From assembly GCA_023402175.1 (NCBI GenBank), contig JAEXCN010000047.1:1-18009 (forward strand): a DNA stretch of 18,009 bases. The letters run 5' to 3'. Each line of letters starts with the position of its first letter. Position 1 is the stretch's first letter. The stretch is from Pseudomonadota bacterium (GTDB lineage Bacteria > Myxococcota_A > Polyangia > Polyangiales > Polyangiaceae). Shown here one piece after another: positions 5,801-14,173 of the stretch. A model generated the notes under the pieces. It had not been told where the DNA came from. It saw only the letters and a program-made list of their open reading frames with translations, and did not search any database. The translations under genes and the position numbers were made by a program.

Positions 5801-6680
5801 CGGCAGGCGGGATGGCGGCGGACGACTGGGTCACGCTTGCGGTCAGGTCGGACCCCGATCGTGTCGAGCCGAACGGGCGAAAGAGCGCCTCGACGAGCTC
5901 CCAGTCCGAGGAGTCGTCGCGAGATGCGCGGTCGATTTCCTCGATCCAGGAGCGCGTGGGGCCCGTGTGCTCGCAGCCGGCGACGAGCTCCGTCGGCGAG
6001 CATGCCGTTCGGATGTGGACGTGATCGTCGTGTGGACCGCCGGGATGTGGCTGGAGCATGACGTCCATCGCGCGGGCGATCGTGTCGGCCGATTCGCCGC
6101 GAGCGCGCGCCCACTGAACGAGGATGGCCTCGATGTTACGGTGCGCGAAGATCCACTGGATGCGAGCGTCGGGATCCTCGACGAGCGTCTTCACGAGGAT
6201 CCACGTCCGCTCGACGTCGAAGCGCAGGAAGCGTTTGCCCTTGTCGTCCCAGGCGAGGCCGTCGGCGCCGACATGGATGAAGCCAGGGCTCTCGACGGGA
6301 GCGCCGTCGAGTGTCGTCATGTAGAAGAGGAGATCGGCGTCGCGTCCCGTGCGATGCGAGAAGTGCGGGAGGAGCTGCCCGCCGGTGCGGATCGAGAGAT
6401 CGCCGACGGAGAGCATGGCGCCGGGCCGCTCGCTCGCGACCTTCGCGGCGGCGCGCTCGATCGACTTCACGAAGCGAGGGAGCCCGTGGTGCCGGTCGTC
6501 CTGCCTCAGCCACTTGAAGCCTTCACCCTCGCGCGGCAGCTCCGCGGACTGTGTGAGCACGCCGCGATGAGGCATGCCGATCGATCCGCCGAACTGGGGC
6601 GCGAGCGGAGAAGGTGCGCGCGCGCAGCCGCTCGCGAAGAGCAGGGCCGTGGAGAGGCCGAGCAGGTATCGAGAGCTCAC
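5778..6680 (-). CDS. MepA-like penicillin-insensitive murein endopeptidase, lipoprotein
   Basis: A 300-residue zinc peptidase of the M74 family that cuts peptide cross-links of peptidoglycan in the periplasm. The signal MSSRYLLGLSTALLFASGC places a lipidated cysteine at 19; E. coli MepA has a normal signal peptide, so membrane anchoring is a difference. Zinc and active-site motifs are present: SIGMPHRGVL, HFSHRTGRDADLLFY with His109 and Asp116, WIFAHRNIEA, and PHDDHVHIR with His217, His220 and His222. A Ser/Asp-rich tail of some 50 residues follows the catalytic domain. The start is the GTG at 6680, fixed by the signal peptide; no clear Shine-Dalgarno is seen. It is the first gene of the minus-strand cluster with the methyltransferase and siroheme genes. 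Confidence 0.9.
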   Translation of the reverse strand: MSSRYLLGLSTALLFASGCARAPSPLAPQFGGSIGMPHRGVLTQSAELPREGEGFKWLRQDDRHHGLPRFVKSIERAAAKVASERPGAMLSVGDLSIRTGGQLLPHFSHRTGRDADLLFYMTTLDGAPVESPGFIHVGADGLAWDDKGKRFLRFDVERTWILVKTLVEDPDARIQWIFAHRNIEAILVQWARARGESADTIARAMDVMLQPHPGGPHDDHVHIRTACSPTELVAGCEHTGPTRSWIEEIDRASRDDSSDWELVEALFRPFGSTRSGSDLTASVTQSSAAIPPADANTPSR

Positions 6681-6939
6681 AAGGGGGTTCTACCCGAAAA
6701 CGCCTGGGATCCCGAAACTCCTCGCGGTCGCGCGCCGCCGCGCGGCAGCGGTGTGGGCCGACGTGGTTCCAGGTCGAGCTCGAGCGGGGGCGCCGGGCGC
6801 CGGCCGCCAAGGTTTTGGCCTGGGGCAACGTGCCCGCGAAATCGGTGTTCTGCTTCATGCGTGGGTTGCACTCGAGGCCTTTCCGGCTAGAGCATGGCCG
6901 GGGGTCGCTTGGTCGTAGCGACCCCAGAGGGAGGGAATC
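6681..6939. other. Intergenic region between mepA-like gene and small ORF
   Basis: This 259-base divergent gap holds no frame I can support as a gene. Antisense frames here are Arg-rich and show no family motif. Apart from the hairpin at 6901-6925 and a GGGAGG ribosome-binding site at 6930-6935, I see no recognisable element; divergent promoters for the two flanking genes must lie here but no hexamers stand out. Confidence 0.6.
6901..6925 (+). promoter_or_regulatory. Perfect 9-bp hairpin directly before the ribosome-binding site of the small gene
   Basis: GGGGTCGCT (6901-6909) pairs exactly with AGCGACCCC (6917-6925) around the 7-base loop TGGTCGT. No T-run follows, so it is not a standard terminator. 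It ends 14 bases before the ATG at 6940 and just ahead of GAGGGAGG, placing it in the leader of that gene. It could stabilise the message or affect translation. Confidence 0.5.
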
Positions 6940-7233
6940 ATGGCAGTCGACGGACCGCAGCTCGTCTACGCGCGCATCGAAGACGAATCCGCGCTGGCTC
7001 GCGCGCTCAAGCTCGCGCGCGAAGTCGAGGAGCTGCTCGAGGAGACGACGTCGATACCGTCGTTGCAGTCATCCGCACCGTCGTCATCGCCATCTCCCGC
7101 GTCGTCCTCGTCGACCGCGCTCGTCCGCGACGGGGCAGCCCACTCGACGCGCATCGCCCGCGCAATGGCCGCAGGCCTCGTCGACGAGCTCGAAGCACTC
7201 GTCCGCGGCATCCGCAAGAGCGGCGCCGCCTAG
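6940..7233 (+). CDS. Small protein of unknown function with Ser-rich linker
   Basis: A 97-residue cytoplasmic protein with no family I recognise. Two charged helical segments (about 10-36, RIEDESALARALKLAREVEE and on; about 65-94, TRIARAMAAGLVDELEALVRG) flank a Ser/Pro-rich linker of some 25 residues (SSAPSSSPSPASSSS). The ATG follows GGGAGG at 4-base spacing, which together with the hairpin in front supports a real gene. There is no signal peptide. Neighbours give no functional hint. Confidence 0.6.
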   Translation: MAVDGPQLVYARIEDESALARALKLAREVEELLEETTSIPSLQSSAPSSSPSPASSSSTALVRDGAAHSTRIARAMAAGLVDELEALVRGIRKSGAA

Positions 7234-7368
7234 CGCCGAAGCCGATCGTTCAGGGGCGCAAGACGCTCACGCGCCTTCGGGATTCGTCACGCGCATCCGC
7301 CGACGCTCGCCGACCATCAGGATCGGGTTCGCGCGGCTGCGCAAGCGCGATATGTTCCAGGCCGCAGC

Positions 7369-10300
7369 GTGATGGGGCGGAGCTACAAGCTGACGGGATG
7401 GGGCAGCGCGTTCGCGTGGGCGCTCGCCGCTGCGGTGGTCGTCTCGGGCGCCAAGGGCTGCAGTGCACGCGAGGGCTGTCTCTCCGGCGACGACGGCGTG
7501 TGCCGGCCGGCTGCGGCGTGTACGAAGCTGGCGTTCCCGACCTGCTCGGACGGTCGACTCGAGATCCGTCGCGTCACCTCGAGCGCGGATCGCGGTCCCG
7601 GGCTCGACGCGGCCGCCGCGCGCGGTGACATCCTCCTCGCGAACGACCGTGTGCGGTTCGTGCTCGATGCACTGGAGTCGCCCCATGCGCTCGCCCCGAC
7701 CGGGGGGAACGTCATCGATCTCGCGCCGGTGTCGTCGGCTGCCGGCGGCGACGCCTTGAACGTGATCTATCACGGCGTCGGGATCCTCCCGCGCGACGCG
7801 GTCGCGTACCGGACGATCGAGCTCGAAGACAAGGCACCGGCGTACGTCGCCGCGATCCTCCGCGGGACGCTCGACGGCCGGCCGGAGATCCAGGTGGTCT
7901 CGCGCTACGAGCTCCGCCCGTGCGAGCCGGGCGTGCGCGTTCGGACCGAGCTCTTCCACGGTGGACGCGATCCGGACACGTTTCTCCTCTGCGACGCCGT
8001 CTTCTGGGGCGGGCGAGAAGGCAGCGCGTTCACGCCGCTCCGCGGGCGCGGCTTCGCTCATCCGGATCTCGATCTCGAGAAGCTCGGTGACGCCATCCTC
8101 CACGAGCCCTTCTTCGCGGCTCAATCGCCTGCGGACTCGGACGCTGCGTATGCCGTCGTCCCTTGCGATCGGGCCGAAATCGAGGCGTTCCACAGCGACA
8201 CTGTCACCGCGAGCGGCGCGGATCGAACCGTGGTGCTCCCCGGCGACGGGATCGCGTACGAGCGCTTCCTCGCGGTCGCGCCCGGCCCCGGGATGGGCGG
8301 CGCGATCGACGTCGCGATGACCGCCCGTGCGTCCCTCTTCGGCGAGGAGAGCGTCGTCGTTCGCGGTCGCGTGGTCACCACAGACGGCGCTCCCGTCGAC
8401 GGCGGGCAACGCCAAGCGACGGTGCTCTTCTACGAGCCTGCCCAGGGTGGCCAGGGTGGCCAGGGTGGCAAGAGTGCCGATCCCGACGCGCCGCAGGGAC
8501 GTCGCCCGTGGAGCGCGATCGTGCCTGGGCCCGACGGCACCTTCTCCGTCCGACTCCCCGCCCGCCGCACACTTCGCACCGAGATCCTCGTCCTCGGACG
8601 ACCCATCCCCGAGCACGTCGAGATCGCGACGGGAGACGCCGACAGCTCGATCCCCGATCTCGTCGTGCCGCGCTCCGGCGTGATCGACGTGACGATCAAG
8701 GACGGCACCGGCGCGCCCGTGCTCGCGGAGGTCGTCGTCACGCCCGTCGACGGCATCCCGCCGGAGACGCTTCGTGGATCGCTCTTCGGCGCGGCCCTGG
8801 TCGATCACTGCGTGCCGTGGCTCGGTCCCGCGCACGGCGGTTCTCCCGCATGCAACCGCGTCCTCGTCGAGCCGGACGGGACCGCGAGCTTCGCGGCGCC
8901 GGTCGGCGCGTTCTGGGTCTATGCGACGCGCGGTCCGTTCGCGACGCTGGCGCGGACACGCATCGACGTCCGCGTCGGCGAACGGGCGAAGGTCGATCTC
9001 GTCGTCGATGCTCTTCCCGGCCTCGTGCCCGAGGGCGCGCTCGGCGCGGACTTCCACGTCCACGGCGGCGCGAGCTTCGACAGCACGCTTCCCGATCGCG
9101 ATCGCGCGCGCACGTTCGTCGCCGAGGGCGTCGACGTGATCGCCGCGACCGACCACGACGTCGTCACCACCTACGAGGCCGCGCTCCGCGAGCTCGGCAT
9201 CGAGGACCGCGTGCGCGTGATGCCGGGCGTCGAGACCACGGGGCAGATCCTGTTCTACGAGCCTCCCGGTTACGGGATCATCCCGCGCGTCATCGGTCAC
9301 TACAACTTCTGGCCGCTCACGTACGACCGCGAGCTCCCACGGAACGGCGCGCCGTGGGACGAACGCCTCGAGCCGGGCGCGCTGTTCGATCGGGTCTCGC
9401 AGATCATGCCCGAGCGCGGCGTCATCCAGATGAACCACCCGTTCGCCTCGGCGTCGTTCGGTCGGGACGAGGGGTTCCTCTCGGCGATCGGGCTCGATCC
9501 GCGCCATGTGATCGGCGACGCCCCTCCGCCCAATACGCCGGAGGGGCAGCTCGTGAAGCGCCCGTTCGGCGGCCGGCGCGCACTCGACTTCGACACGCAA
9601 GAAGTGATGAACGGCACGAGCACGCGCCAGTTCCTCCATTACCGGACGGCGTGGCACGCGTTCCTCTCGCAGGGCATCCTCCGCGCCGGGACGGCGAACA
9701 GCGACTCGCACACGCTCGCGGTCGAGGTGCTCGGCTACCCGCGCAACCTCGTCTTCGGTGGGCATTCGCTCGCGTCGTTCGATCGCGAGCGCTTCAACGC
9801 CGACGTGAGGGTGGGGCACATGATCGGCACGAACGGCCCGGTGATCGTCGCGTCGATCGACGGGCGAGGCCCGGCGCTCGAGCCGTTCGCACCGTCCGCG
9901 TCCGCGGAGCTGTCGCTCGAGGTCCGCGCCGCTCCGTGGATCCCGGTCGAAGAGATCCGCGTGCTCGTCAACGGCAAGCTCGTGCGCACCATCGGAGGTG
10001 ACGCCATCGCGCGCCCCGCGGATCCGTTCGGCAAGGACGGGCTCGTGCGCTTTCGCGGCTCGGTGCGCGTCGCGGAGCTGATCGGCGCGCTCGCGCCCGA
10101 CGAAGATGCGTGGATCGTCGTCGAGGCAGGTCTCCCGCTGCGGCCCGCGGCGGACCTGGACGATGACGGCCTCCCCGACACGACCGACAACGACGACAAC
10201 GGCGTGATCGACGCGCGCGATCGCGCCGGACGCGGCGATGACGACTGCTACGAGGAGCCTCCGCGCCCTCGCGAGACCGACGCCCGCTTCCACGCGTACA

Positions 10301-10389
10301 CGATCGCGCACGGGCACTGGAGCACGGCATTCACCAATCCGTTCTTGATCGATCGCCTCGGTGACGGATGGAGGCCGCCTCGCCGATGA
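7369..10389 (+). CDS. Large exported PHP-domain protein (CehA/McbA-like metallohydrolase)
   Basis: A 1006-residue protein with an N-terminal signal (hydrophobic WGSAFAWALAAAVVVSG, then AKGC with Cys31; Lys in the lipobox makes lipidation doubtful). Residues about 329-350 and 436-460 (VRGRVVTTDGAPV, DVTIKDGTGAPVLAEVVV) look like carboxypeptidase-regulatory beta domains. The PHP metal site is complete: ADFHVHGG with His563 and His565, ATDHD (595-597), MPGVE with Glu622, MNHP with His690, and NSDSH (777-781). PHP enzymes use two or three metals to cleave phosphoesters; the substrate here is unknown. The tail (929-950) carries acidic repeats DLDDDGLPD, DNDDNGVIDARD, resembling thrombospondin type 3 calcium loops. 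Start GTG 7369 or ATG 7372. The stop overlaps the next gene's ATG. Confidence 0.87.
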   Translation: MMGRSYKLTGWGSAFAWALAAAVVVSGAKGCSAREGCLSGDDGVCRPAAACTKLAFPTCSDGRLEIRRVTSSADRGPGLDAAAARGDILLANDRVRFVLDALESPHALAPTGGNVIDLAPVSSAAGGDALNVIYHGVGILPRDAVAYRTIELEDKAPAYVAAILRGTLDGRPEIQVVSRYELRPCEPGVRVRTELFHGGRDPDTFLLCDAVFWGGREGSAFTPLRGRGFAHPDLDLEKLGDAILHEPFFAAQSPADSDAAYAVVPCDRAEIEAFHSDTVTASGADRTVVLPGDGIAYERFLAVAPGPGMGGAIDVAMTARASLFGEESVVVRGRVVTTDGAPVDGGQRQATVLFYEPAQGGQGGQGGKSADPDAPQGRRPWSAIVPGPDGTFSVRLPARRTLRTEILVLGRPIPEHVEIATGDADSSIPDLVVPRSGVIDVTIKDGTGAPVLAEVVVTPVDGIPPETLRGSLFGAALVDHCVPWLGPAHGGSPACNRVLVEPDGTASFAAPVGAFWVYATRGPFATLARTRIDVRVGERAKVDLVVDALPGLVPEGALGADFHVHGGASFDSTLPDRDRARTFVAEGVDVIAATDHDVVTTYEAALRELGIEDRVRVMPGVETTGQILFYEPPGYGIIPRVIGHYNFWPLTYDRELPRNGAPWDERLEPGALFDRVSQIMPERGVIQMNHPFASASFGRDEGFLSAIGLDPRHVIGDAPPPNTPEGQLVKRPFGGRRALDFDTQEVMNGTSTRQFLHYRTAWHAFLSQGILRAGTANSDSHTLAVEVLGYPRNLVFGGHSLASFDRERFNADVRVGHMIGTNGPVIVASIDGRGPALEPFAPSASAELSLEVRAAPWIPVEEIRVLVNGKLVRTIGGDAIARPADPFGKDGLVRFRGSVRVAELIGALAPDEDAWIVVEAGLPLRPAADLDDDGLPDTTDNDDNGVIDARDRAGRGDDDCYEEPPRPRETDARFHAYTIAHGHWSTAFTNPFLIDRLGDGWRPPRR
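8442..8468 (+). repeat. Three 9-bp tandem repeats inside the PHP protein gene
   Basis: CCAGGGTGG occurs three times head to tail and in frame, encoding the tripeptide Gln-Gly-Gly three times in a loop between a beta domain and the following strand. The copies are identical at DNA level, which suggests recent slippage. Length variation between strains is likely. Confidence 0.9.
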
Positions 10390-11237
10390 AGCGATCGACC
10401 CGCGCGCTTCTTCCAATGACGTTCGCGCTGCTCGCCGCGTTCGTCGCGAGCACGCCGGCGCCCGCGGCCGGCTGCGAAGGGCAGGGCTATCATCCACGTG
10501 CCGCCGGGACTCCCGTGCGCGTGCCCCTCGGTCCAGGTGATCTCGGCGTCTTGCCCGAGGCATGCGAGGCGACGGAGGCGTCGCTCGAGACGCGCGCCGC
10601 GGTCCTGATCGCCACATCCGATCTCTACGGCTCGCTCCAGGCAGGCGTGGGCCTCCGCGGCCGTGCCGTCGTGGCCGACCGCACGTGGCTCTCGCTCTGG
10701 ACGCCGTCGCTCGAGTATCGCTTCGTCGCGAACGCTACCGTCGAGGCGGAGCGGGTGAGCCTCGGCGGCACCGTCCTCGGCGCGCACCATCGACTTCCGA
10801 TCGGAGAGCGCGCGTCGGTCGCGCCATTCGCACGACTGCTCCTTCCGACGGAGACCGGGTTTGCCCGCGCGGCGCGTTGGGGAGGCGAGCACGGCGTGGT
10901 CGCGACGACGCGCGTGCGGGAGCGCGTCGAGCTGGTCGGCGGCTTCGCGTTCACGCTCGTCTCGGTCGTCAACGGCGGACGCGCGCACTCGATGCTCGGA
11001 GAGTCGCTCTCCGCGGATCTCGTCTATCGCCCGTGGCGGGCGTTCGCCGTCGCCGGCGGCCTCGGGACGCGCTTCGCGCTCGCGGACGTGAAGCCGTTCG
11101 AGTCGTTCGATCCACGTCTGGCGCTCCGCATCTATCCCGTGCGCGGCCTCTTCATCGTCCTCGGAGGCGCAGTGCCGCTCTGGGGACGAGACCGCACGGA
11201 CGTCGGGCTCGCGCTCTCGATCGGATATCAGGGCTGA
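10386..11237 (+). CDS. Probable outer-membrane beta-barrel protein, function unknown
   Basis: About 283 residues. The ATG at 10386 is chosen because a signal peptide starts there (MKRSTRALLPMTFALLAAFV, then ASTPAPAAG) and because it overlaps the PHP gene stop as ATGA, with GGAGG at 10370-10374; an ATG at 10368 in the same frame is less likely. The mature part has alternating strands with aromatic residues and glycine turns (LWTPSLEYRFVANATVEAERVSLGG, FAFTLVSVVNGG, DLVYRPWRAFAVAGGLGTRF, LRIYPVRGLFIVLGGAVPL, LALSIGYQG), as in small outer-membrane barrels. The last residue is not the aromatic one usual for barrel insertion, which lowers confidence. Translational coupling suggests it works with the PHP protein, perhaps in the same envelope site. 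Confidence 0.75.
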   Translation: MKRSTRALLPMTFALLAAFVASTPAPAAGCEGQGYHPRAAGTPVRVPLGPGDLGVLPEACEATEASLETRAAVLIATSDLYGSLQAGVGLRGRAVVADRTWLSLWTPSLEYRFVANATVEAERVSLGGTVLGAHHRLPIGERASVAPFARLLLPTETGFARAARWGGEHGVVATTRVRERVELVGGFAFTLVSVVNGGRAHSMLGESLSADLVYRPWRAFAVAGGLGTRFALADVKPFESFDPRLALRIYPVRGLFIVLGGAVPLWGRDRTDVGLALSIGYQG

Positions 11238-11244
11238 TCGAGCA

Positions 11245-11264
11245 CGGGCGCCGAAGAGCGCCCG
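11245..11264. terminator. GC hairpin in convergent gap, probable bidirectional terminator
   Basis: CGGGCGC (11245-11251) pairs with GCGCCCG (11258-11264) around the loop CGAAGA, 7 bases after the plus-strand stop and before the end of plsB on the minus strand. There is no T-run on either side, so efficiency is uncertain. Confidence 0.5.
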
Positions 11265-11278
11265 GACGTCTCGAGGGC

Positions 11279-14086
11279 TCAGGAGCTCGAGAGGTAGCTC
11301 GCGATGCGGCCTTCGATGACGCGGACCGCGTCGGTGCTCGCGTAGCTTTCGGGGAGGACGTACTTGCCGTCCTTGCGGCCTAGATAGCCCTGGTCGACGA
11401 ATGCGAGGAACGCGTTGTCGAGGATGGAGCGGCTCACGGCTTCGCGGCACGCGATTTCGCCGGCGAGGAACATGCGCTCGCCGGTCGTGATGGCGCGCTT
11501 GGTCAGATCCTTCGGGGCGAGGGGGCCCTTGAGCAGGACGGCGCACGTGCGCGCCGCGACGCGATAGCCTTCAACGAAGCTCTGGATCATTCGCACGTGC
11601 AGGAGCGCACGTTCGCGGCCTTCGCCTTCGCGTGCGAGGCGGATGAAGGCGCTGTCGTCGGCACGGCCCTCAGGGTCGGCCTCGACCTCGCCATCGGCGA
11701 GCATCGCTTGCACGGTCTCGTCGAAGATCGTCTCGAACGTCGCGTCCGCGCGGAACTGGAACTCGTACTTGAAGAGTCGCGATAGCGCCTGCACTCGCTC
11801 GGCGAGGTGCGCGCGCGTGATGCCCTGCGGGGCGACCGCATGGAGCGGCGTCGCGATCATCGCGCGCGACACGAAGAAGTGGACCATCAGGTTCTTCGAG
11901 ATGTCGAGCGACAGGCGCGCGACGTCCGGGACGACGTAGACGGCCTCGGGCCCCGGACGGGGGCGATCGCGCCTCTCGCCGACGGGCACGCCGGGCTGGT
12001 GCGTCTCGACGTGGCCCGCACGGTGGAACAGCTCGCATGCCTCACGGATCGCGCCGTGCCGGAGGATCGGCTTCGTGCTCGAAGGGCTCGCCTCCGACCA
12101 GGCCTCCAGCGAGACGAGGAGGGAAGGCGTGAACCGCGCCTCGTACCCACGGAGGATCCGCGCGAGGCGTTCGCACGCCGCCACGAGGTCCGCGTGCGAG
12201 ATGCCGCGCTTGCCGTGGGTGAGGAGCGCCGCGGCGACGAGCGCGCTCGGCGTGATCGCCGTCACGCGGTTGATCTCGTTCATCACGCGATACGCGAGGC
12301 GCGTGACGAGCGCGCGGCGCCGCGCGGGCGTGAGCACGCCCTTGCTCTCACCGAGCTCCGACATGACGCCGTCGATCGTGAGCAGCTCACCGAACTGGAC
12401 GTTGAGCCGGCCGTACCGACCGAGCGCCGTCTCCGCTGCCGCGACGAGGCCGCGGACGTCTTCCTTCTTCTTCTCTCCGCCCGTGAGCTCGCGGACGTAC
12501 TCGCGCTCTTCGACGACGCGCTCGTAGCCGATCGAGATCGGGCAGAAGTACACCCTGCGCGCAGGCCCCGCGCCCGACTCCGCCGCGCCGAGCACGGCAT
12601 CGACGACGATCGAGAGGAGCCCGAGCTTCGGCGGCAGGAGCTTGCCCGTGCGTGAGCGCGCACCCTCGAGGAAGAACTCCAGCGGCCAGCCGTCGATGAT
12701 GAGCCGCCGCATGTACGCGTCGACGACGGCGCCGTAGAGGCGATCGCCGCGGAAGCTCCGGCGGATGAAGAACGCGCCGCCGCGACGGAGGATGGGGCCG
12801 AGCGGGAAGAACGCGAGGTTGTCGCCGGCCGCGACGAGCGGGACCGGCATGTTCGCCTGCATGAACAGGCGCGTCAGGATGATGTAGTCGACGTGCGATT
12901 TGTGGCTCGGCAGAAGGACGAGCGTGCCGTCCTTCGAGGCCGCTCGCACGCGCTCGAGCCCTTCTTCGTCGACCTCGAAGGCGCTGTACATCCGCGCGAC
13001 CGTCTGATCGAACGCGGCGTCCATCGCACGGAGCGCGTTCGGATCGAGCTCCGTCTCGAGCTCACGCACCATCGCGAGCGCCCGCCACCCGAGCACGCGC
13101 CGCTCCGTCTCGCCTTCACCCGCCATGTCGCGGATGACCTTCTGGAGGCGCGGGCTGCGAACGACCTGATCGCGGAGACGGTCCGCCGGCTTCTTCGTCG
13201 GGCCGACGACGGCCTGCCGTTCGCGCTCGAGGCGACGCAGCAACGTGTACGTCAGGCGCCGGACGAGCACGTCGTCGCTCGGGCTGTTGCCCTCTCGATC
13301 GGGCTTGGCCTCTTGCGCGAGGAACTCCTGGAGATCGACCGGATCGCCTGCGCGGAGCGTGACGTGCCGCCAGTTCATCAAGAACTGGGTCACCGTGCGT
13401 ATCTTGCCCGGCCACTCGCGCGGTCCGAACAGCGAGTCGACGATGTTGTGCTTTCGCTCGTCGGGGCTTCGCGTCCAGACGAAGACCTGAGGCACGAGCA
13501 GGATCGGTGTCTTCGACGCGCGCTGCGCTTCGAGCACCGTACGAAGGAAGGTGTCACCTTCGGTCTTGCCGCGCGTCGGGATCGCGCGCGGAGCACCACC
13601 GCGACGGGGGATCCTCGGCGGGGGCTCGAGGATCGACGGCGGCCGCTTGAGGAACAGAGCAGCCGAGGCTCCCTCGTCGATCGCGCGACGGAGGCGCCCG
13701 ACGTCGTCGGCCTCCGTACGCGGCACGAGTGACGAGAGCAGACCGCGCCCCGTCATCTTGGGCTCGAGCACCCAGAGCCCGAGATCGTTCGCGAACCGCA
13801 CGCGCGGAAGCTCGAGCTTCTTCGTCAGGTAGTCGAGCGCGAGGAAGTCGACGAACGAGAGGTTCCGCAGGACGTAGACGACCGTCCCGCGTGCCTCGGC
13901 CTCGCGGACCTGCTTCGCCCAGGTCTGATCGATGTCGATCTGCTCGAAGAAGCGTTGATAGACCCACGCCAGCGCGGGGTTCGGCTCGTACGAGGAGAGG
14001 CGGTCACGTCCCATCGGCGGGTCGTCTTTACGTCCGTTGTCGCTCCGCGCGCTAGCGCGGGATGCGTCCCCTCCCGTCGAGAACAT
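11279..14086 (-). CDS. plsB: Glycerol-3-phosphate 1-O-acyltransferase, PlsB type
   Basis: A membrane-associated enzyme that acylates sn-glycerol 3-phosphate, the first step of phospholipid synthesis. It has 935 residues against about 807 in E. coli PlsB. Four conserved blocks are clear: PSHKSHVDYIIL with His395 and Asp400 (HX4D catalytic pair), then PLVAAGDNLAFFPLGPILRR, GAFFIRRSFRGDRLY, and LEFFLEGARSRTGKLLPPK (glycerol-phosphate binding), matching PlsB order and spacing. The N-terminal region (about 48-250) looks like a degenerate acyltransferase-like unit, with RNLSFVDFLALDY where Asn replaces the catalytic His. The C-terminal 400 residues are helical as in PlsB. Start ATG 14086 follows a G-run; ATG at 14014 is the alternative. 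Dihydroxyacetone-phosphate acyltransferase is a less likely reading. Confidence 0.93.
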   Translation of the reverse strand: MFSTGGDASRASARSDNGRKDDPPMGRDRLSSYEPNPALAWVYQRFFEQIDIDQTWAKQVREAEARGTVVYVLRNLSFVDFLALDYLTKKLELPRVRFANDLGLWVLEPKMTGRGLLSSLVPRTEADDVGRLRRAIDEGASAALFLKRPPSILEPPPRIPRRGGAPRAIPTRGKTEGDTFLRTVLEAQRASKTPILLVPQVFVWTRSPDERKHNIVDSLFGPREWPGKIRTVTQFLMNWRHVTLRAGDPVDLQEFLAQEAKPDREGNSPSDDVLVRRLTYTLLRRLERERQAVVGPTKKPADRLRDQVVRSPRLQKVIRDMAGEGETERRVLGWRALAMVRELETELDPNALRAMDAAFDQTVARMYSAFEVDEEGLERVRAASKDGTLVLLPSHKSHVDYIILTRLFMQANMPVPLVAAGDNLAFFPLGPILRRGGAFFIRRSFRGDRLYGAVVDAYMRRLIIDGWPLEFFLEGARSRTGKLLPPKLGLLSIVVDAVLGAAESGAGPARRVYFCPISIGYERVVEEREYVRELTGGEKKKEDVRGLVAAAETALGRYGRLNVQFGELLTIDGVMSELGESKGVLTPARRRALVTRLAYRVMNEINRVTAITPSALVAAALLTHGKRGISHADLVAACERLARILRGYEARFTPSLLVSLEAWSEASPSSTKPILRHGAIREACELFHRAGHVETHQPGVPVGERRDRPRPGPEAVYVVPDVARLSLDISKNLMVHFFVSRAMIATPLHAVAPQGITRAHLAERVQALSRLFKYEFQFRADATFETIFDETVQAMLADGEVEADPEGRADDSAFIRLAREGEGRERALLHVRMIQSFVEGYRVAARTCAVLLKGPLAPKDLTKRAITTGERMFLAGEIACREAVSRSILDNAFLAFVDQGYLGRKDGKYVLPESYASTDAVRVIEGRIASYLSSS

Positions 14087-14173
14087 CGGCCCCCCCTGGT
14101 CTCTCGAATCAGATGTCGTGCTCGATGATGCGCGCGGCGACGGGACGGGCCGGCTGCGCCCATCCCGCGACGC

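Noticed and set aside
4837..6114. Upstream extension of the siroheme gene frame to 619 residues
   Set aside because: The added part is a low-information shadow of the methyltransferase and MepA-like genes; conserved sequence begins at the ATG at 4836.
5616..6890. 424-residue plus-strand frame opposite the MepA-like and methyltransferase genes
   Set aside because: No recognisable motif and biased composition; the opposite strand carries two complete enzymes.
8442..8468. Tandem 9-mers as a possible CRISPR or regulatory array
   Set aside because: They are contiguous, in frame and without spacers; simple coding slippage explains them.
7267..10617. 1116-residue minus-strand open frame antisense to the PHP gene
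   Set aside because: Translation is Arg/Asp/Ala-rich with no domain motif; it is a third-position GC shadow of the plus-strand gene, which has clear motifs.
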